Positions 12,376-23,225 of a stretch of 64,000 bases of DNA are shown here, piece by piece. The notes under the pieces are model-generated. The model was not told the DNA's origin, did no database searches, and saw only the letters and a program-made list of their open reading frames with translations. Position numbers and translations under genes: made by a program. The DNA is from Cryptomeria japonica (taxonomy: Eukaryota; Streptophyta; Pinopsida; Cupressales; Cupressaceae). The stretch's first letter is position 1; every line of letters starts with the position of its first letter. The stretch is from positions 102,014,239-102,078,238 of the forward strand of contig NC_081413.1 in the NCBI RefSeq assembly GCF_030272615.1. Reading direction: 5' to 3'.

Positions 12376-12599
12376 TTAGAAAGAGGAAAAGGAATATTCT
12401 TGCCCCCCAAGCATAGAGGCAAAAATAAATAGACTATTATGTTGCTCGCTAAGTATGATTGCACCTTAAATTGTACCACCACGAATGACAAAGAGCCCCC
12501 AATAAGTAGGCTAACTATATCACATAGTGAGGAGCAACATAATAGAAACTTGAATGTTATTTTAAATGATCATGATGAATATGCCATTCATTGTTAGAT

Positions 12600-13861
12600 G
12601 TTATTTTTAAAATGCCTAAATCAATTCAATTTTGTATTTGTGTTTTCAAAGCTTGACACTCGTTAGTAGAATGGCCATGGGTTTGATGATATTTACAAAA
12701 AGAAGAAATCTGAGAATGTTGTTTATGTTTTCTTCTTCATTTAGGACAAAGAGGAAATATTAAGTTAGAAATTAGAAGATTGGTCAAAACACTTTCTTGG
12801 TGTAACTCAAAATGATAATGAGAAGGTGTGGGTTTACAAGGCAATAGAGAAGAAGATGTGAACAAAGGAAAGTGTGATTTCTTATGACTTTGTCACTCAT
12901 ATTCAAGCATTTGTCCATTGTATCCATGTGTATGTTCAAAACAAGGTTCACTCTTAGGGGAATTGGATTGAAGTTTAAAGAGGCCCAATCAATTTCAAGA
13001 TTTGTGTTAAGAGAAAAATTTGGAATGTGAAATTCAAGCATCTTAGACTTGCTAGAAAAGGTAGGAGTGAAATCTAAGGACCCCCAATCATCCTCTAAGA
13101 GTTATTCTTTAGGAACTTCTTTAGTAGGAGATGGGGTATTTGAGTGAATTGAAGAGAGGATTGTAGGAACTAAGAAAGCATATGATGCTTCACTTATGTT
13201 CTCATCAACTACCTCATTAGTATATGTGTAAGGCACAACATGATAATCAGGAAGAATTTTTGGTTTTCTAGGAACATGAATGGCATTGATTTGATTTTTG
13301 TCAGGCTCTTGATTTTTGGGAGAGAGAGCATTATTATGAGAAATAATATCATCCTCTTGTTCTAAGGTATCTTTATGTTCAAGACACTCATTAGAAAAAG
13401 GACTATCATATGTAATTAATGCTTCATCTTTAGAGGGAAAAACATGAAAAGAAGGTATGGTATCACTAGGATAAGTAGCCATAATATCATCCTCTTGCAC
13501 CAAATAATCCTTATGAGAGAGGTAATTTTTAGGAGAAGAAGGAATATAATTCTCCAAAGATTCATCTTTAGGAGGGAGATATTTGAAAGAAGTGTCCATA
13601 TTCCCCTTTTTGCACCAATGTGCCCTCATTAATGAGATTAATGTTGGGAGAGGTTAAATCATAACTATGAATGAAAGGGAGAACTAAATTATCATCATAT
13701 GCATAAAAGGGAACATCATGAGCATCTTTAATGCAACTTGAAATTGAATTAGAAAACCAGATAAGAACTCCATATTCATTGATGATCAAACAAGAATAAT
13801 GTTCACCCCATACATGCATAGAAAATTTAATAAAGGAGGGAAAATGAAATTTGAACTGCAA
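12600..13861 (-). pseudogene. G1 gag-like region with gypsy-type zinc knuckle
   Basis: Minus-strand frames at 13861-13568, 13629-13102 and 13041-12784 encode acidic, repetitive protein. One contains a twice-repeated phrase of the type HKDxLxQEDDI. At about 12705-12664 the reverse complement reads CKYHQTHGHSTNEC, the C-H-GH-C knuckle of Ty3/gypsy gag, followed by QALK. Gag would form the particle and bind RNA. The frames do not join without shifts, and an in-frame TGA follows the knuckle. I see no clear capsid domain and no pol. G2 carries a better preserved version of the same kind of protein. Confidence 0.6.
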
Positions 13862-14414
13862 ATTTGAAATTTGAATTTGAATTTGTGTTCGACCTTAGAG
13901 CGTGTTAAAATTGATAAAGTGCGCCATTTTTTGGGATTTAAGCAGAAAAACATAGTCAATTTCATCTCCTAAAATTTCAAGAAAAAAGCCGAGGACCGTG
14001 GCGAAAGTGCACATGGTCTAACCAACTTTTTTTGAAAATTTCAGGGATGATAGGTATTATGATATTATTGCGGAATCCAAAAAAAACAACTGATTTGGAG
14101 ATGTCTAGATTAGTCAAATTTACAGTCAAAGGTCAAAAATAGAAAGATCTTAAAAATTAGGGTTTTATGATTTAACCACTGAATTTTCAGAATAAAGAGA
14201 CAGCTTTGAATTTGAATTTTGAGAAATCAGATCTGAAATAAGTAATCAAAATTTTACACTTCACAAGCTTAATTTCCTCAAAATGAAAAATTAGGGTTTT
14301 TATGCAATTAACCTCTAAAATTTGCAAATAGATCAAACTTGAAAATGAAAATTTGAAATTCAAATTGCATTTATTTAGATCTAAGAATGAGAAATTGGAA
14401 TTAATGTGTAGGAT

Positions 14415-14427
14415 GTCGGGTTCACCA
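14415..14427 (-). promoter_or_regulatory. Primer binding site candidate of G1
   Basis: Minus strand TGGTGAACCCGAC lies three bases inside the 5' LTR. The identical word occupies the same place in G2 (34318-34330). It would pair with a tRNA 3' end GTCGGGTTCACCA; I cannot name that tRNA. Confidence 0.6.
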
Positions 14428-14430
14428 AAA

Positions 14431-15599
14431 TGTAAAGTGGAAAATTGGATCCTAGTGACTCCCCACCTAGGAGAGAGAAAGGAATCCAGTAGGATGATTT
14501 TCACTTGGGAGATATTTTACATTCAAAAGAGGGGCTTGAATCCACTAGATCCAAATCCAAAGGAAAGAAGGATGTGAATTCCAAGTGGATTGCAAGGGTT
14601 AAAGTGTGATTTACCCTCTTTTGTAAATGAGAAAGTTGACCTGTTGACTATGTGAAAAAGAGAGAGAAAATGAGTGAAATGAAGAGATACCAGTTTGGGA
14701 TCACGTTGTAACTTCAAATATGAGCTAATTAGACTGATACGGATCTACCCTGCAAATTTGGAGAAAAGTCATCAGGACCGTGGTGGGAATGTACATGGTC
14801 CTTTAGAAAATCCACGAAATGAAAAGGGTTCTTCCATCTCTGCAAATGAATCCCAAACCTGCAATTACAACTGCGCACCTGCAACCTACACACAAAAAAG
14901 AGAGGAAAAGGGGTTGTGGATAGGGGTTTGCCTTAGTCAAACCCCGGTTGAGGAATCAACCTTGAAAGAAAGTAATTGCAAATTCTTGAATTTAAACAAT
15001 GGAAATGTATACCTTGTAGATCTATAACTTGTTGATGATGATTATTTTGCCTCTTGAATGTAATCACAAGTGTTGTATGAAATGGCATGTAACATGACAA
15101 AACCCTAACACACATACATGCTTGCAAATGAATGTTGAAATACTGCTCCATTGGATGAATGAAGAAGACTTGAATGCTTGAATGCTTGATGATGTATATC
15201 TTCACCTATGCTTGCTTATCATTCCTTTGCTTTAATTTTGCCTCCAATTCCTTCTTATGCAAATGAGAAAAATAACTCCCTTTTATACATGCCTCTTGAA
15301 GATTAATTCATCTCATAAAAGGCCGACATCGAGGAGATTTAGGATCCTAAAGTGCAGATGGGGCTGGGGGGACCTATCTCAGGGCCACCCAAATAGGGTG
15401 TGAGAGGGGCACCATGCCCCTGTCCTTCCCTATCTTGGGGCCTAGACAAGGTCCTGAGGCTACCTCAGGGCTCAAACAGGAAGGGGTCAAGGGGTGAAAA
15501 TGTAGAAATAGGTCTTGGTTGGGGAAGAAGATGTCGTCGGCGACGTGAGGACCTAAAATATGGTTAAAATTGTAGGAGGTGCAATTTTATGACACTACA
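14431..15599 (-). repeat. 5' LTR of G1
   Basis: 1169 bases, TGTAAAGTGG...GACACTACA, the partner of 9072-10238. Confidence 0.85.
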
Positions 15600-15822
15600 A
15601 TATATATATAATATGTGTATGCACATATGTATACATATGTGTATATAAAATCTATGCATATATATTGTCTTTTGATATCTTATTACTTTGTATTCCTACC
15701 CTCTCTCTCTCAGGACCCCACATAACACATAATAACATCATGTATGGTCTCTTAGTACACATAAGACCCCTTAAGACCATATGATGTCCTAAGGGGTCAT
15801 ATGATATTCTAACACATGTGAA
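15600..15822. other. T spacer: AT microsatellite and one GGACCCC minisatellite unit
   Basis: Alternating AT/GT sequence is followed by CTCTCTCTCAGGACCCCACA and a CCTAAGGGGTCATATG word. The same family of units fills 49051-50935, which shows that copia A landed inside this repeat block. Confidence 0.65.
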
Positions 15823-16791
15823 TGTTAGCAGCAATCAAGAAGGAAGACTGAGAGGGGCGAGGGGGGGGGAGGCGGCGGTGAATCAGTCTTCACCAAATCT
15901 TAGCAAATTAAACTCCAAAACATGAACTGATAGACCACAACAACAAATAGATAAGAAAATTAACAACACAACACACAACACCAATCTCACCACAACACTT
16001 CATTGAAAGATATATCCTTGTTCTTACATTCATCACTCTCTAATAATGTAGACACAATAAAGATACCTAAATTGCATAAGCATCTCATCTATATATACAA
16101 GTCATCAACCTTGATAAAAGGTCGACTAAACCCTCAACCATCAACTCACAAATATAAAAATTACATTGCACAATACAAAGATCAACCATCGGACCAATAT
16201 TATGATTTACATTACCTAGCATGGACCTAATTCAAATTCCCAAATGATTACATCCACTGGAAATCCTACCAAGATCAACTGCAACATACTACACCACTAG
16301 AAATACCACATAACACAAAAAATCATCACTGGATCATAGATATAACCAAAAATATGCACAACAATCAATGTGGATTGCCAGATAAATAAAACATGACTAG
16401 GAAAAACCAACAAGCACATTAGAATCATCTGAAACAATTGCACCAACACCTCTTTTCAAATATTCATCGGTCAACATCTCAAATCTCAAGAACACAACCA
16501 ATCAGCAAGTGTCATGAAGAAAGATAACTTTCAGAGCACCAAATCATGAACCATATGAAATCAAGATACACAAGATCATCCCAAACAATAATCCAAAGTC
16601 TCAGCACAAGATTTGATCACACCAAAATATATTGAAGGAAATACCGAATTCTACAAAATAGTGATCAACAAAACTGGATCAAAAACTCTTCCCAAACTCA
16701 CCGGAATAAATCATAGGAATATGTTGAAATAAATGACAACAACATATCCTAGCAGTAGAAATGATCCATAAATCTCACCAATAATCCAACA
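15823..16791 (-). repeat. 3' LTR of copia A
   Basis: 969 bases, TGTTAGC...CCAACA. Its right two-thirds match 47288-47475 plus 48686-49050, and it shows the unoccupied site of S2 (TTAGAATCATCTG at about 16420). Confidence 0.85.
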
Positions 16792-17120
16792 ATCTCCCCC
16801 TTTGACATTTATGGCAACATATGAATGTGAAAAATAGTCAATGCAAAGAAAGAAGATATCACCAACAAACTCCGCCTTAGATCAAGATAGATAAAGAATT
16901 TTTTCACATGATCTCTCTCCCCCTTTGACAGCAATGCCAAAGATCACCAAAATAAAAAATCAAACTCTCTCCCAAAACAAAATCATGAATCTATCTCCCC
17001 CTGGGCACACAACCAAATCAACAGACTATTCCAGCAGAGGAGCAACACCAACTCATCAATCCAGATAATAATAAGGCTTTGAATTCCACCTGATTGATGC
17101 AACTCAATGCATCTAATTCT
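16792..17120 (-). promoter_or_regulatory. Copia A 3' region with polypurine tract and two extra tract-like copies
   Basis: The functional tract is at 16792-16809 (minus strand GTCAAAGGGGGAGAT next to the LTR). Two more purine runs lie further in, at about 16913-16938 (CTGTCAAAGGGGGAGAG) and 16989-17006. No gene is seen. Confidence 0.6.
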
Positions 17121-17853
17121 CATCAAGAGGGGCAGATACCCCTAACTTGTCTCTCAAAAAGATAAATGTATTTGTAGGGAAAGGCTTAGTGAACATATCA
17201 GAAATTACTTCCTTTGTAGGTACATATTCTAGCTTCAACTTTTGTTCACTGACTTGTTCTCTCAAGTAATTATATTTAATTTATATATGTTTAGTCTTTG
17301 AATGTTGCATTGGATTCTTAGACATGTTTATAGCACTGGAATTATCACATTATATAACAGTAGGTTCATCATAAATAACTCTAATATCTTTCAACATTTG
17401 CTTCATCCAAACTATTTGAGTGCAATTACTAGCAACAATAATGTACTAAGCTTCAACAGTAGATAAAGATACTGAATCTTGTTTCTTGCTAGCCCATGAA
17501 ACCAACTTCTTACCTAAAAATAATGCTCCAATGGTAGTATTCCTCTGGTCATCAACATCACCAACCCAATCTAGATCAATGTAAGCACACAACATGAAAT
17601 CATCATTCTTTGGATGTCATAAACAATAATCCTCAATTCCCTTTAGATATCTAAATATTCTTTTAACAACAATGACATGACTTTCCTTTGGATTAGCTTG
17701 ATCTCTAGTAGCCATACACACAACATGCATAATTCTAGGCCTAGTCTAAGTAAGATATAGCAGTCCACCAACCATAGATATGTACAAACTCCGATTAACT
17801 TTCAGTGGTTCATCACTTTTAGACAATTTACAACCAGTCACCATAGGATTTCC
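17121..17853 (-). pseudogene. Copia A: RNase H and end of reverse transcriptase
   Basis: The reverse complement reads GNPMVTGCKLSKSDEPLKVN, MVGGLLYLT, CAYIDLDWVGD, LFLGKKLVSW, LSTVEA, LREQVSEQKLKLEYV and DMFTKPFP. This is the standard copia pol C-terminus including the RNase H acidic residues. The stop falls just after KLGVSAPLDEN. Several TAG/TAA codons interrupt it. The upstream part resumes at 41808, where the DSKPIG block joins NPMV across the copia B insertion. The domain would remove RNA from the cDNA hybrid. Confidence 0.85.
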
Positions 17854-18105
17854 TGTTGGCCATTTGGAGGAATTGATTATGTGTTGCATTGATGTTTTGT
17901 CATTGATGCCAACACTAGCTATTTTAGCTGTATACCAGTAAGTTGTTTGGTTTCTCGTTGGATTAGATCATGATGATCTGATATGCTCCAGTATGTTTGG
18001 GTTATGGAATTAGCTTATTCATGCTACTCAAATTCATGTTCAGTCAGTTGGTTTTTGATCTGGTGAACAGATGCTATATTGTATGCTAGCAAGCTTGGTT
18101 TGTTA
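17854..18105 (+). repeat. Copia B 5' LTR, first piece
   Basis: Matches 40566-40834 from TGTTGRCCATTTGGAGG onward. It ends in TGTTA, the target duplicated by S1. Confidence 0.85.
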
Positions 18106-18112
18106 TGTTGGC

Positions 18113-19266
18113 TATTGAAAATATTCAGGACTAACCAAGTTACTGAGAGGGGAGGGGTGAATCAGTAACACTTAAAACTTTTAATTCATTTCTGCACTTG
18201 CATATATTAAACCATTCATTCATTTAATCTACTGTATGCATGAAAGTATAATCATTCACAACACTTAACACAAAGATTTGGTGACCCAGAAACCTTCCAA
18301 ATAGAAAGTAAAACTGGGGTGGGGATGGTACCCACAAAACTTTGGTACTGCAGTAAAAGTTGGCCGGTTAAGGCTTACAATGATCACTTCTGATGATCTG
18401 CCCTGTTAGAAGCAAATTCGGACTGCTAGGTCCACCTTGTTAGAGGATTTACAGACATACAATGAAGTATGCACTCGGTTAAGAGATTTACAAAAGACTG
18501 TTAAGTCTACCCGGCAAAAGGATTTACAAACTGATTCAACTGTTAGGATGAAACAGTAGATCTTGACTTACAACTTTATTGCTGATAAGATCTGTTGAGT
18601 ATTGATCTCCTTCTGAGATAGATATGTCGATTCTGCTCCTTTACTGACTCTGCGAAAATGTTCTGATCTGCTGCCTTAATGCAGTTTCTGCTCTGCTCTT
18701 TCTAATTTCGCATATTCATATATCTTACATACATTTTCATATTCACCGATTACAGATGGTATAATACATCACATATATACCGTCCATAATTACATTTACA
18801 TTTCATAAAGTCGGCCTCATACAAATTAATAACACAAACTCATTCTTAAGTCGGCCTTACATAGGTGAACAAAATATTACTGAGTCGGTAGATACTCGGT
18901 TCCTCAAGCTGGCTCGATGATCTTCTGATACACGGCGTCCACTACAATACTCGGCATCGTCATGCTCTCGGTAAGAGTAGAAGCTCGGTCCATACTAGTC
19001 CCGAAGTGTAGCTTGGAACTCGGTAGATATAGTGTCACTCGGTAACCACTGGTAACTCGGTAAGAACTGACTTCTCGGTTACTGTTGTTTGTCTCATATG
19101 CTCGGTAATAGTCTTACAGCTCGGTATGAACTGTTTAATCGGTAAGCTTTACCGAATGCTTGGTATAGGCTGTGGACTGAGTGATGAGCTCGGTAAGCAT
19201 TCAAAATCGAATAAGTGTTTTCACTAAGTGTTATTTACTAATGACAAATATATCATTATTCCAACA
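18113..19266 (-). repeat. 3' LTR of element N
   Basis: 1154 bases, beginning TATTGAAAATATTC (the partner has TGTTG) and ending ATTCCAACA. Almost identical to 24454-25607. Confidence 0.95.
18880..19195 (+). repeat. TCGGT motif cluster in the 3' LTR of N
   Basis: About a dozen copies of TCGGT, most as CTCGGTA or CTCGGTAAG, occur within about 320 bases. The partner cluster is at 25225-25540. Confidence 0.8.
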
Positions 19267-19284
19267 ATCTCCCCCTTTGGCATT
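19267..19284 (-). promoter_or_regulatory. Polypurine tract of element N
   Basis: Minus strand AATGCCAAAGGGGGAGAT directly abuts the 3' LTR. It is essentially the tract used by copia B. Confidence 0.85.
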
Positions 19285-19519
19285 AGTGACAAAAACACTT
19301 ATGAGACAAAAATGAATCTGTCATGCTGACTAGATTCTTCAAAATTGATACCAATTGTAGATTGCTGTATATACCTGTATATCTCACTGTACATAACTCC
19401 CCCATAGAATATACATATGATTCTATATTCTTATCTCTATACCAATTGTTATTTACATTCTCCCCTTGTCTCTAATAATATGTTCTATATTCTCCCCCTT
19501 TTTGACAATAATGCCAAAC

Positions 19520-22500
19520 TCAAATAGAGATATTAAAGCGTGAGATAAACTCTGAGTGTACCTGTTTGATATGAGCCAAGGTCTTATCCCAATTTTCTTG
19601 CAAAATTGTGCAAATAGACAATGCAACTTGAACTTTGGCGGATAGTTCAATTACATGCTCTGCAACTGAAAAACTGTTATCATGGATCAATGTTTTGGAA
19701 TGTGTAATGTGTTTCTGCATTGTATCCATGTTAGGAAGGATCATATTCTGAATATCTAATAGTGTGGACCGGATCCTTGCATCTTCCCTAAGCAATTCTG
19801 ATTGCTTATCTGATAGGACTCTGATTTTTGAATGGTGAGTTGAGCTTGAGCTGGGGTCAAGCTGCAACTGTCGTGCACTTGCTTTCAGATCATCATCAAC
19901 TTTCTTCAGTTGATCTTTGATTCCTTTTGTGAACTCGGTGACATCACATAACTTTGCAAAGAATGAAGTTACATTATTGAAAGAATTTTCTAACTTGGCC
20001 AAAATAGTGGTCAATTCTACTTGTTTTATTGCTATCTGCTGAGCAATGTGCTCAAGCACCTTGTTATCAAATTTCTTCTTGGTTCTTTCTATCAGTTTCT
20101 CTTCTCCTGATGAGTCCTCATTGAATCTATTCACAGCCTCTTCAAGTTGTAGCAAAATGTGTTGAGAGGGATCAACTTTTATGCCTAAGGCATCTGTAAG
20201 AATGGTCTTTGCACCATTTATGATGTTGAATTCCCTGTCTCTCTCACTTCTTAATTGTTTTTGTTTTGCTTTCTGTTCTAACATCTGGCTGATCAATCTC
20301 ATTTCATCAATTGATGCAATATTGAGGTCTATTTGTGGTATGACAATCTCTTTATCCAGATCTATATCTTCCTCTATGGCCTTGCCGGTAAGCAGAAGTT
20401 TTAAAGGTGTCTTTTGTATTACTTTTGTGCTTACTTCCTTATCTTTTGATGTAGTTACAATGGTTGATAAGGTTGGACTAGCTGTTATAACTGGAATAGG
20501 AAGACTCATGGATGTACTGACTGTTTCCAAAATTGATGTACATACAGGAGTGCTGATAGGTGCAAAAGAATGTGTCAAAACTGGAGAGGTTGCAAAAATT
20601 ACTATACATGCTGCAGGAGAAGTTGTGATCTCGGTGACTGAAGAAATCACTTGTTGCTCGGTAGAAGCAACACTCTGCATCCCGGTAGATAATGACATGC
20701 TTTGCATCTCGGTGGATGAGGTAACTATTGGAGTCTGGAGCTGAGAGGTGATTGGCAAGGATTGAGCAATAGATGTAGCTACTGTGCTGCTGGCTGAAGT
20801 TGATGATGCAATGCCTTTCTGCGGTGAGTGAGGAAGAGATGCAATGACTTTTGCTGCTACCTGTTCAGGATCATCTTCTTCATCACCTACTATCACCGTG
20901 TCACCTTCTTCTTCTTCACTTATGATTATCGTGTCTCCTTCTTCCTCAGCTGCTTCTTCTTCTTCCTTCTCCTCTTGATCCTCTTGATCCTCTTCTTCCT
21001 CTTCTTCCTCTTCTTTTTCACCCTCAGTTGTTACCGTGGGGTCAGATGGCATTGGCAGATTATATATCCTTTTCCACACAATTGTGGCATTATTTACTAT
21101 TGCTTCTATCTGCTTGGAGAGAACTAAGAAGGTATGAAACCTAAGTGTCATTTGGTGTTCATTCTTCTTTAATGCCTCTTTTACTTCTTTATATGTCAGG
21201 TTCGGTAACAACTGTTTTAAGGTTTGTGCATAAATGTCTTTGACAGTTTGCACTGCTGAAGTCCATCTTGGTCTAATCCTGACTAGAAGCTCATTTGGAA
21301 TTTGAGAGCTGATATCATCTGGGGTATATTTCCATTTTCCCATTTTATTCAGTAAAAGCTCCTCGATCTGCATCTTTTCTGCATCTGATCTGTTTTCATA
21401 CCTCAGTGCCTTGAAGTTAGCCATGCCAGATCCTTGTTCCAACTGCTTTAATTTTTCTTCGAAGGTAGGAGGGGGTCTCCTGAATAGAATTTCACTTTCT
21501 TTCTGCCCTCTTCTGGTTTTCCTTGTGAACACTGCAGTTTTAGGTTTGGGCTTTGTGATTACTACTTTGCCTTTCTTCTTTGATGTTTCCTCCTCTGATT
21601 CCTCTTCTGATTCCTCTATTTTAGCTGCCTTCCTCTTGGTACTGGTGGTGGCCTTTGGAAGCTTGATTTCAAGCTCAATTCTGGCTTTGGCCTCATCATA
21701 AGTGCCAAATGTAGGGGTGTTGGGAATGGCTGGCTCATTTATCAAGGCTTCTATTATATCCCTTGCTTCATCTATGTTAATTTCATAGGGTAATGGTTTT
21801 ACCCATGCCACTCGGGGTATGGCTACCTGGATATAAACTTTATCACAGTCTACCATGAAGCATATATCATCTTTGTAATCTTTTACCAACTTAGGAGGAA
21901 TCCTGAACCTGTTGTTCATTTTGTCCTTAAATTCTTCAAAATAATTATCCATTACTGTCTCAAAATTCTGACCTATTTCTGCTATAAACTCATTTATCTG
22001 ATACAAAATTGGAGTATCCTTCCTCCATACTACCGTGCCTTTAGAAGGGAAAAAGTTTTGTACATAGAAAAATATACAAATCAACAAAGAACCAAATTTG
22101 CATGGATTATTCTTTGATGTCCTTATACTGTCCATGTTCTTGTTGAATTGTATTAGTAAAACCTCTGCTAGGTCAAAATCCATGTTCTTCTTTACTACCT
22201 TGTAGGCAAGGTCTACCGCCTCACATGCCACACTATTTAGCCTACTAGAACTATACAGCTTATATGCAATGATGATAATACCAAATTTAAGTTCAACGTC
22301 AGATACATTGTTAATTTTCATTCCTCTGCCATCCCATTCGGCTTGAGTTAACTCCTGCAGTTCGTCCCGACCTAGGGTTTTGGTGGATTTTGCTCTGTCT
22401 GACATCGGTAATCCTGTGATTCTATGAATCATCTTCTTTGTTATTAAGATAGGTTGATCTAACCAAAGTTTCCCATCATGCACACGGCTCAATACATACC

Positions 22501-22846
22501 TAATCCATTTTACTTGAAAGTTTCTTGGTAGGTGTGGGATATGGGTCAAGCCTTTGATTTCCAAATGTCTATGCTCGGGTTTCAGGGTTTTGTCAACACA
22601 TAGCTGATCTAGGGCATTGTCCATTTCCAAAGTTCCTAACTCTTGAATAGTGCATTTGAAATGAGTACGAATGTCATTGATGAGAAGTACCTTGGAAGGA
22701 ATTCTGGACTGTGCTCCACTTGGGTCGAGTGATTCTGCGATCGCTGGAACGAGTTTGAAGTTCGACACTGTCCATTTAACTCCTTTCACTAACATATTGG
22801 AAGTTTTCTTCGCCTTTCTCCTGCTGGTTGTGCTAGTAGAAGTCAT
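19520..22846 (-). CDS. Element N ORF2, 1108-aa protein of unknown function
   Basis: This is the longest open frame in the window and it is uninterrupted. It starts MTSTSTTSRRKAKK (basic). Residues about 20-370 look globular and include WIRYVLSRVHDGKLWLDQP and ITGLP. A Lys-rich stretch (about 395-440, KRKAAK, KKKGK) could be a nuclear signal. A strongly acidic run follows at about 605-655. A Ser/Thr/Pro-rich region covers about 665-800, and a long helical, coiled-coil-like tail runs from about 830 to the end. I see no catalytic motif of protease, integrase, reverse transcriptase, RNase H or envelope. It is expressed, if at all, from the same strand as ORF1, 379 bases downstream. Similar plant retroelement ORFs are sometimes labelled putative plant transposon protein; I cannot confirm that here. 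A structural (gag-like) or nucleic-acid-binding accessory role is possible. Confidence 0.85.
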   Translation of the reverse strand: MTSTSTTSRRKAKKTSNMLVKGVKWTVSNFKLVPAIAESLDPSGAQSRIPSKVLLINDIRTHFKCTIQELGTLEMDNALDQLCVDKTLKPEHRHLEIKGLTHIPHLPRNFQVKWIRYVLSRVHDGKLWLDQPILITKKMIHRITGLPMSDRAKSTKTLGRDELQELTQAEWDGRGMKINNVSDVELKFGIIIIAYKLYSSSRLNSVACEAVDLAYKVVKKNMDFDLAEVLLIQFNKNMDSIRTSKNNPCKFGSLLICIFFYVQNFFPSKGTVVWRKDTPILYQINEFIAEIGQNFETVMDNYFEEFKDKMNNRFRIPPKLVKDYKDDICFMVDCDKVYIQVAIPRVAWVKPLPYEINIDEARDIIEALINEPAIPNTPTFGTYDEAKARIELEIKLPKATTSTKRKAAKIEESEEESEEETSKKKGKVVITKPKPKTAVFTRKTRRGQKESEILFRRPPPTFEEKLKQLEQGSGMANFKALRYENRSDAEKMQIEELLLNKMGKWKYTPDDISSQIPNELLVRIRPRWTSAVQTVKDIYAQTLKQLLPNLTYKEVKEALKKNEHQMTLRFHTFLVLSKQIEAIVNNATIVWKRIYNLPMPSDPTVTTEGEKEEEEEEEEDQEDQEEKEEEEAAEEEGDTIIISEEEEGDTVIVGDEEDDPEQVAAKVIASLPHSPQKGIASSTSASSTVATSIAQSLPITSQLQTPIVTSSTEMQSMSLSTGMQSVASTEQQVISSVTEITTSPAACIVIFATSPVLTHSFAPISTPVCTSILETVSTSMSLPIPVITASPTLSTIVTTSKDKEVSTKVIQKTPLKLLLTGKAIEEDIDLDKEIVIPQIDLNIASIDEMRLISQMLEQKAKQKQLRSERDREFNIINGAKTILTDALGIKVDPSQHILLQLEEAVNRFNEDSSGEEKLIERTKKKFDNKVLEHIAQQIAIKQVELTTILAKLENSFNNVTSFFAKLCDVTEFTKGIKDQLKKVDDDLKASARQLQLDPSSSSTHHSKIRVLSDKQSELLREDARIRSTLLDIQNMILPNMDTMQKHITHSKTLIHDNSFSVAEHVIELSAKVQVALSICTILQENWDKTLAHIKQVHSEFISRFNISI

Positions 22847-23225
22847 TGCTGAATAACCTGAGTTCCTTTTAGATTCTTCGCTGCAAATTCGTCTTAAATA
22901 TCCTTGAGCACTTTGAAAACCTAAGCTCTTCGAATGCTGAATAACGCGGTGAAGAATGAAGTCGATTTTGCCCTTTGTATTAAAATTCTGTCATTAATGC
23001 TCGATAAATGGGTAGGTGAGATGACTTAATGACTTTAGCGATTGCTCGGTAAGACTGACCTAACTCGGTAAGGTCTGCAGTTTTACCATGCTCGGTAACA
23101 TTCAACTCGGTAGGTGACTTTTCTGTATGTATCGGAAATACTGATTTCATCGATTATGCTTTTGTATTTTAGAACTGCTTATGGTAAGGCTTTGAAGATA
23201 CAGTTCCTTATCTTCTTTAATGGAT
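22847..23225 (-). other. Spacer between the two ORFs of element N
   Basis: 379 bases without a convincing frame. About 23035-23120 holds four further CTCGGTA words, and another lies beside the ORF1 stop, so the motif is not limited to the LTR. Confidence 0.6.

Larger units (their letters stand above)
10263..12599 (-). other. G1 interior without recognisable gene, with two tandem-repeat patches
   Basis: This stretch is purine-rich and lacks convincing coding sequence. It contains four tandem copies of a 60-65-base unit (about 10945-11200, core CTAAGAGGCTTCCCTCTGG) and three copies of a roughly 175-base unit (about 11855-12375, core GACATACCATTTCAAGCAAG). In an autonomous gypsy relative the pol gene would lie here. 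Confidence 0.6.
9072..15599 (-). mobile_element. LTR element G1: gag-only, gypsy-like, non-autonomous
   Basis: Two direct repeats, 9072-10238 and 14431-15599, start TGTAAAG and end ACTACA. Inside the right LTR edge lies a primer-site candidate and inside the left edge a purine tract, so the element runs on the minus strand. The interior holds a gypsy-style zinc knuckle and short gag-like frames but no reverse transcriptase or integrase. LTR end sequence, primer site and layout match G2. Flanking sequence on both sides is AT microsatellite, and I cannot define a target duplication. It must rely on enzymes of a related full-length element. Confidence 0.75.

Noticed and set aside
9067-15604. A target duplication for G1
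   Set aside because: TTATG on the left and ATATA on the right do not match; the flanks are AT microsatellite, where slippage can hide it.
20181-20744. 187-codon plus-strand frame
   Set aside because: It lies antisense inside ORF2 of element N, and its composition follows the Ser/Thr-rich codons of that gene.
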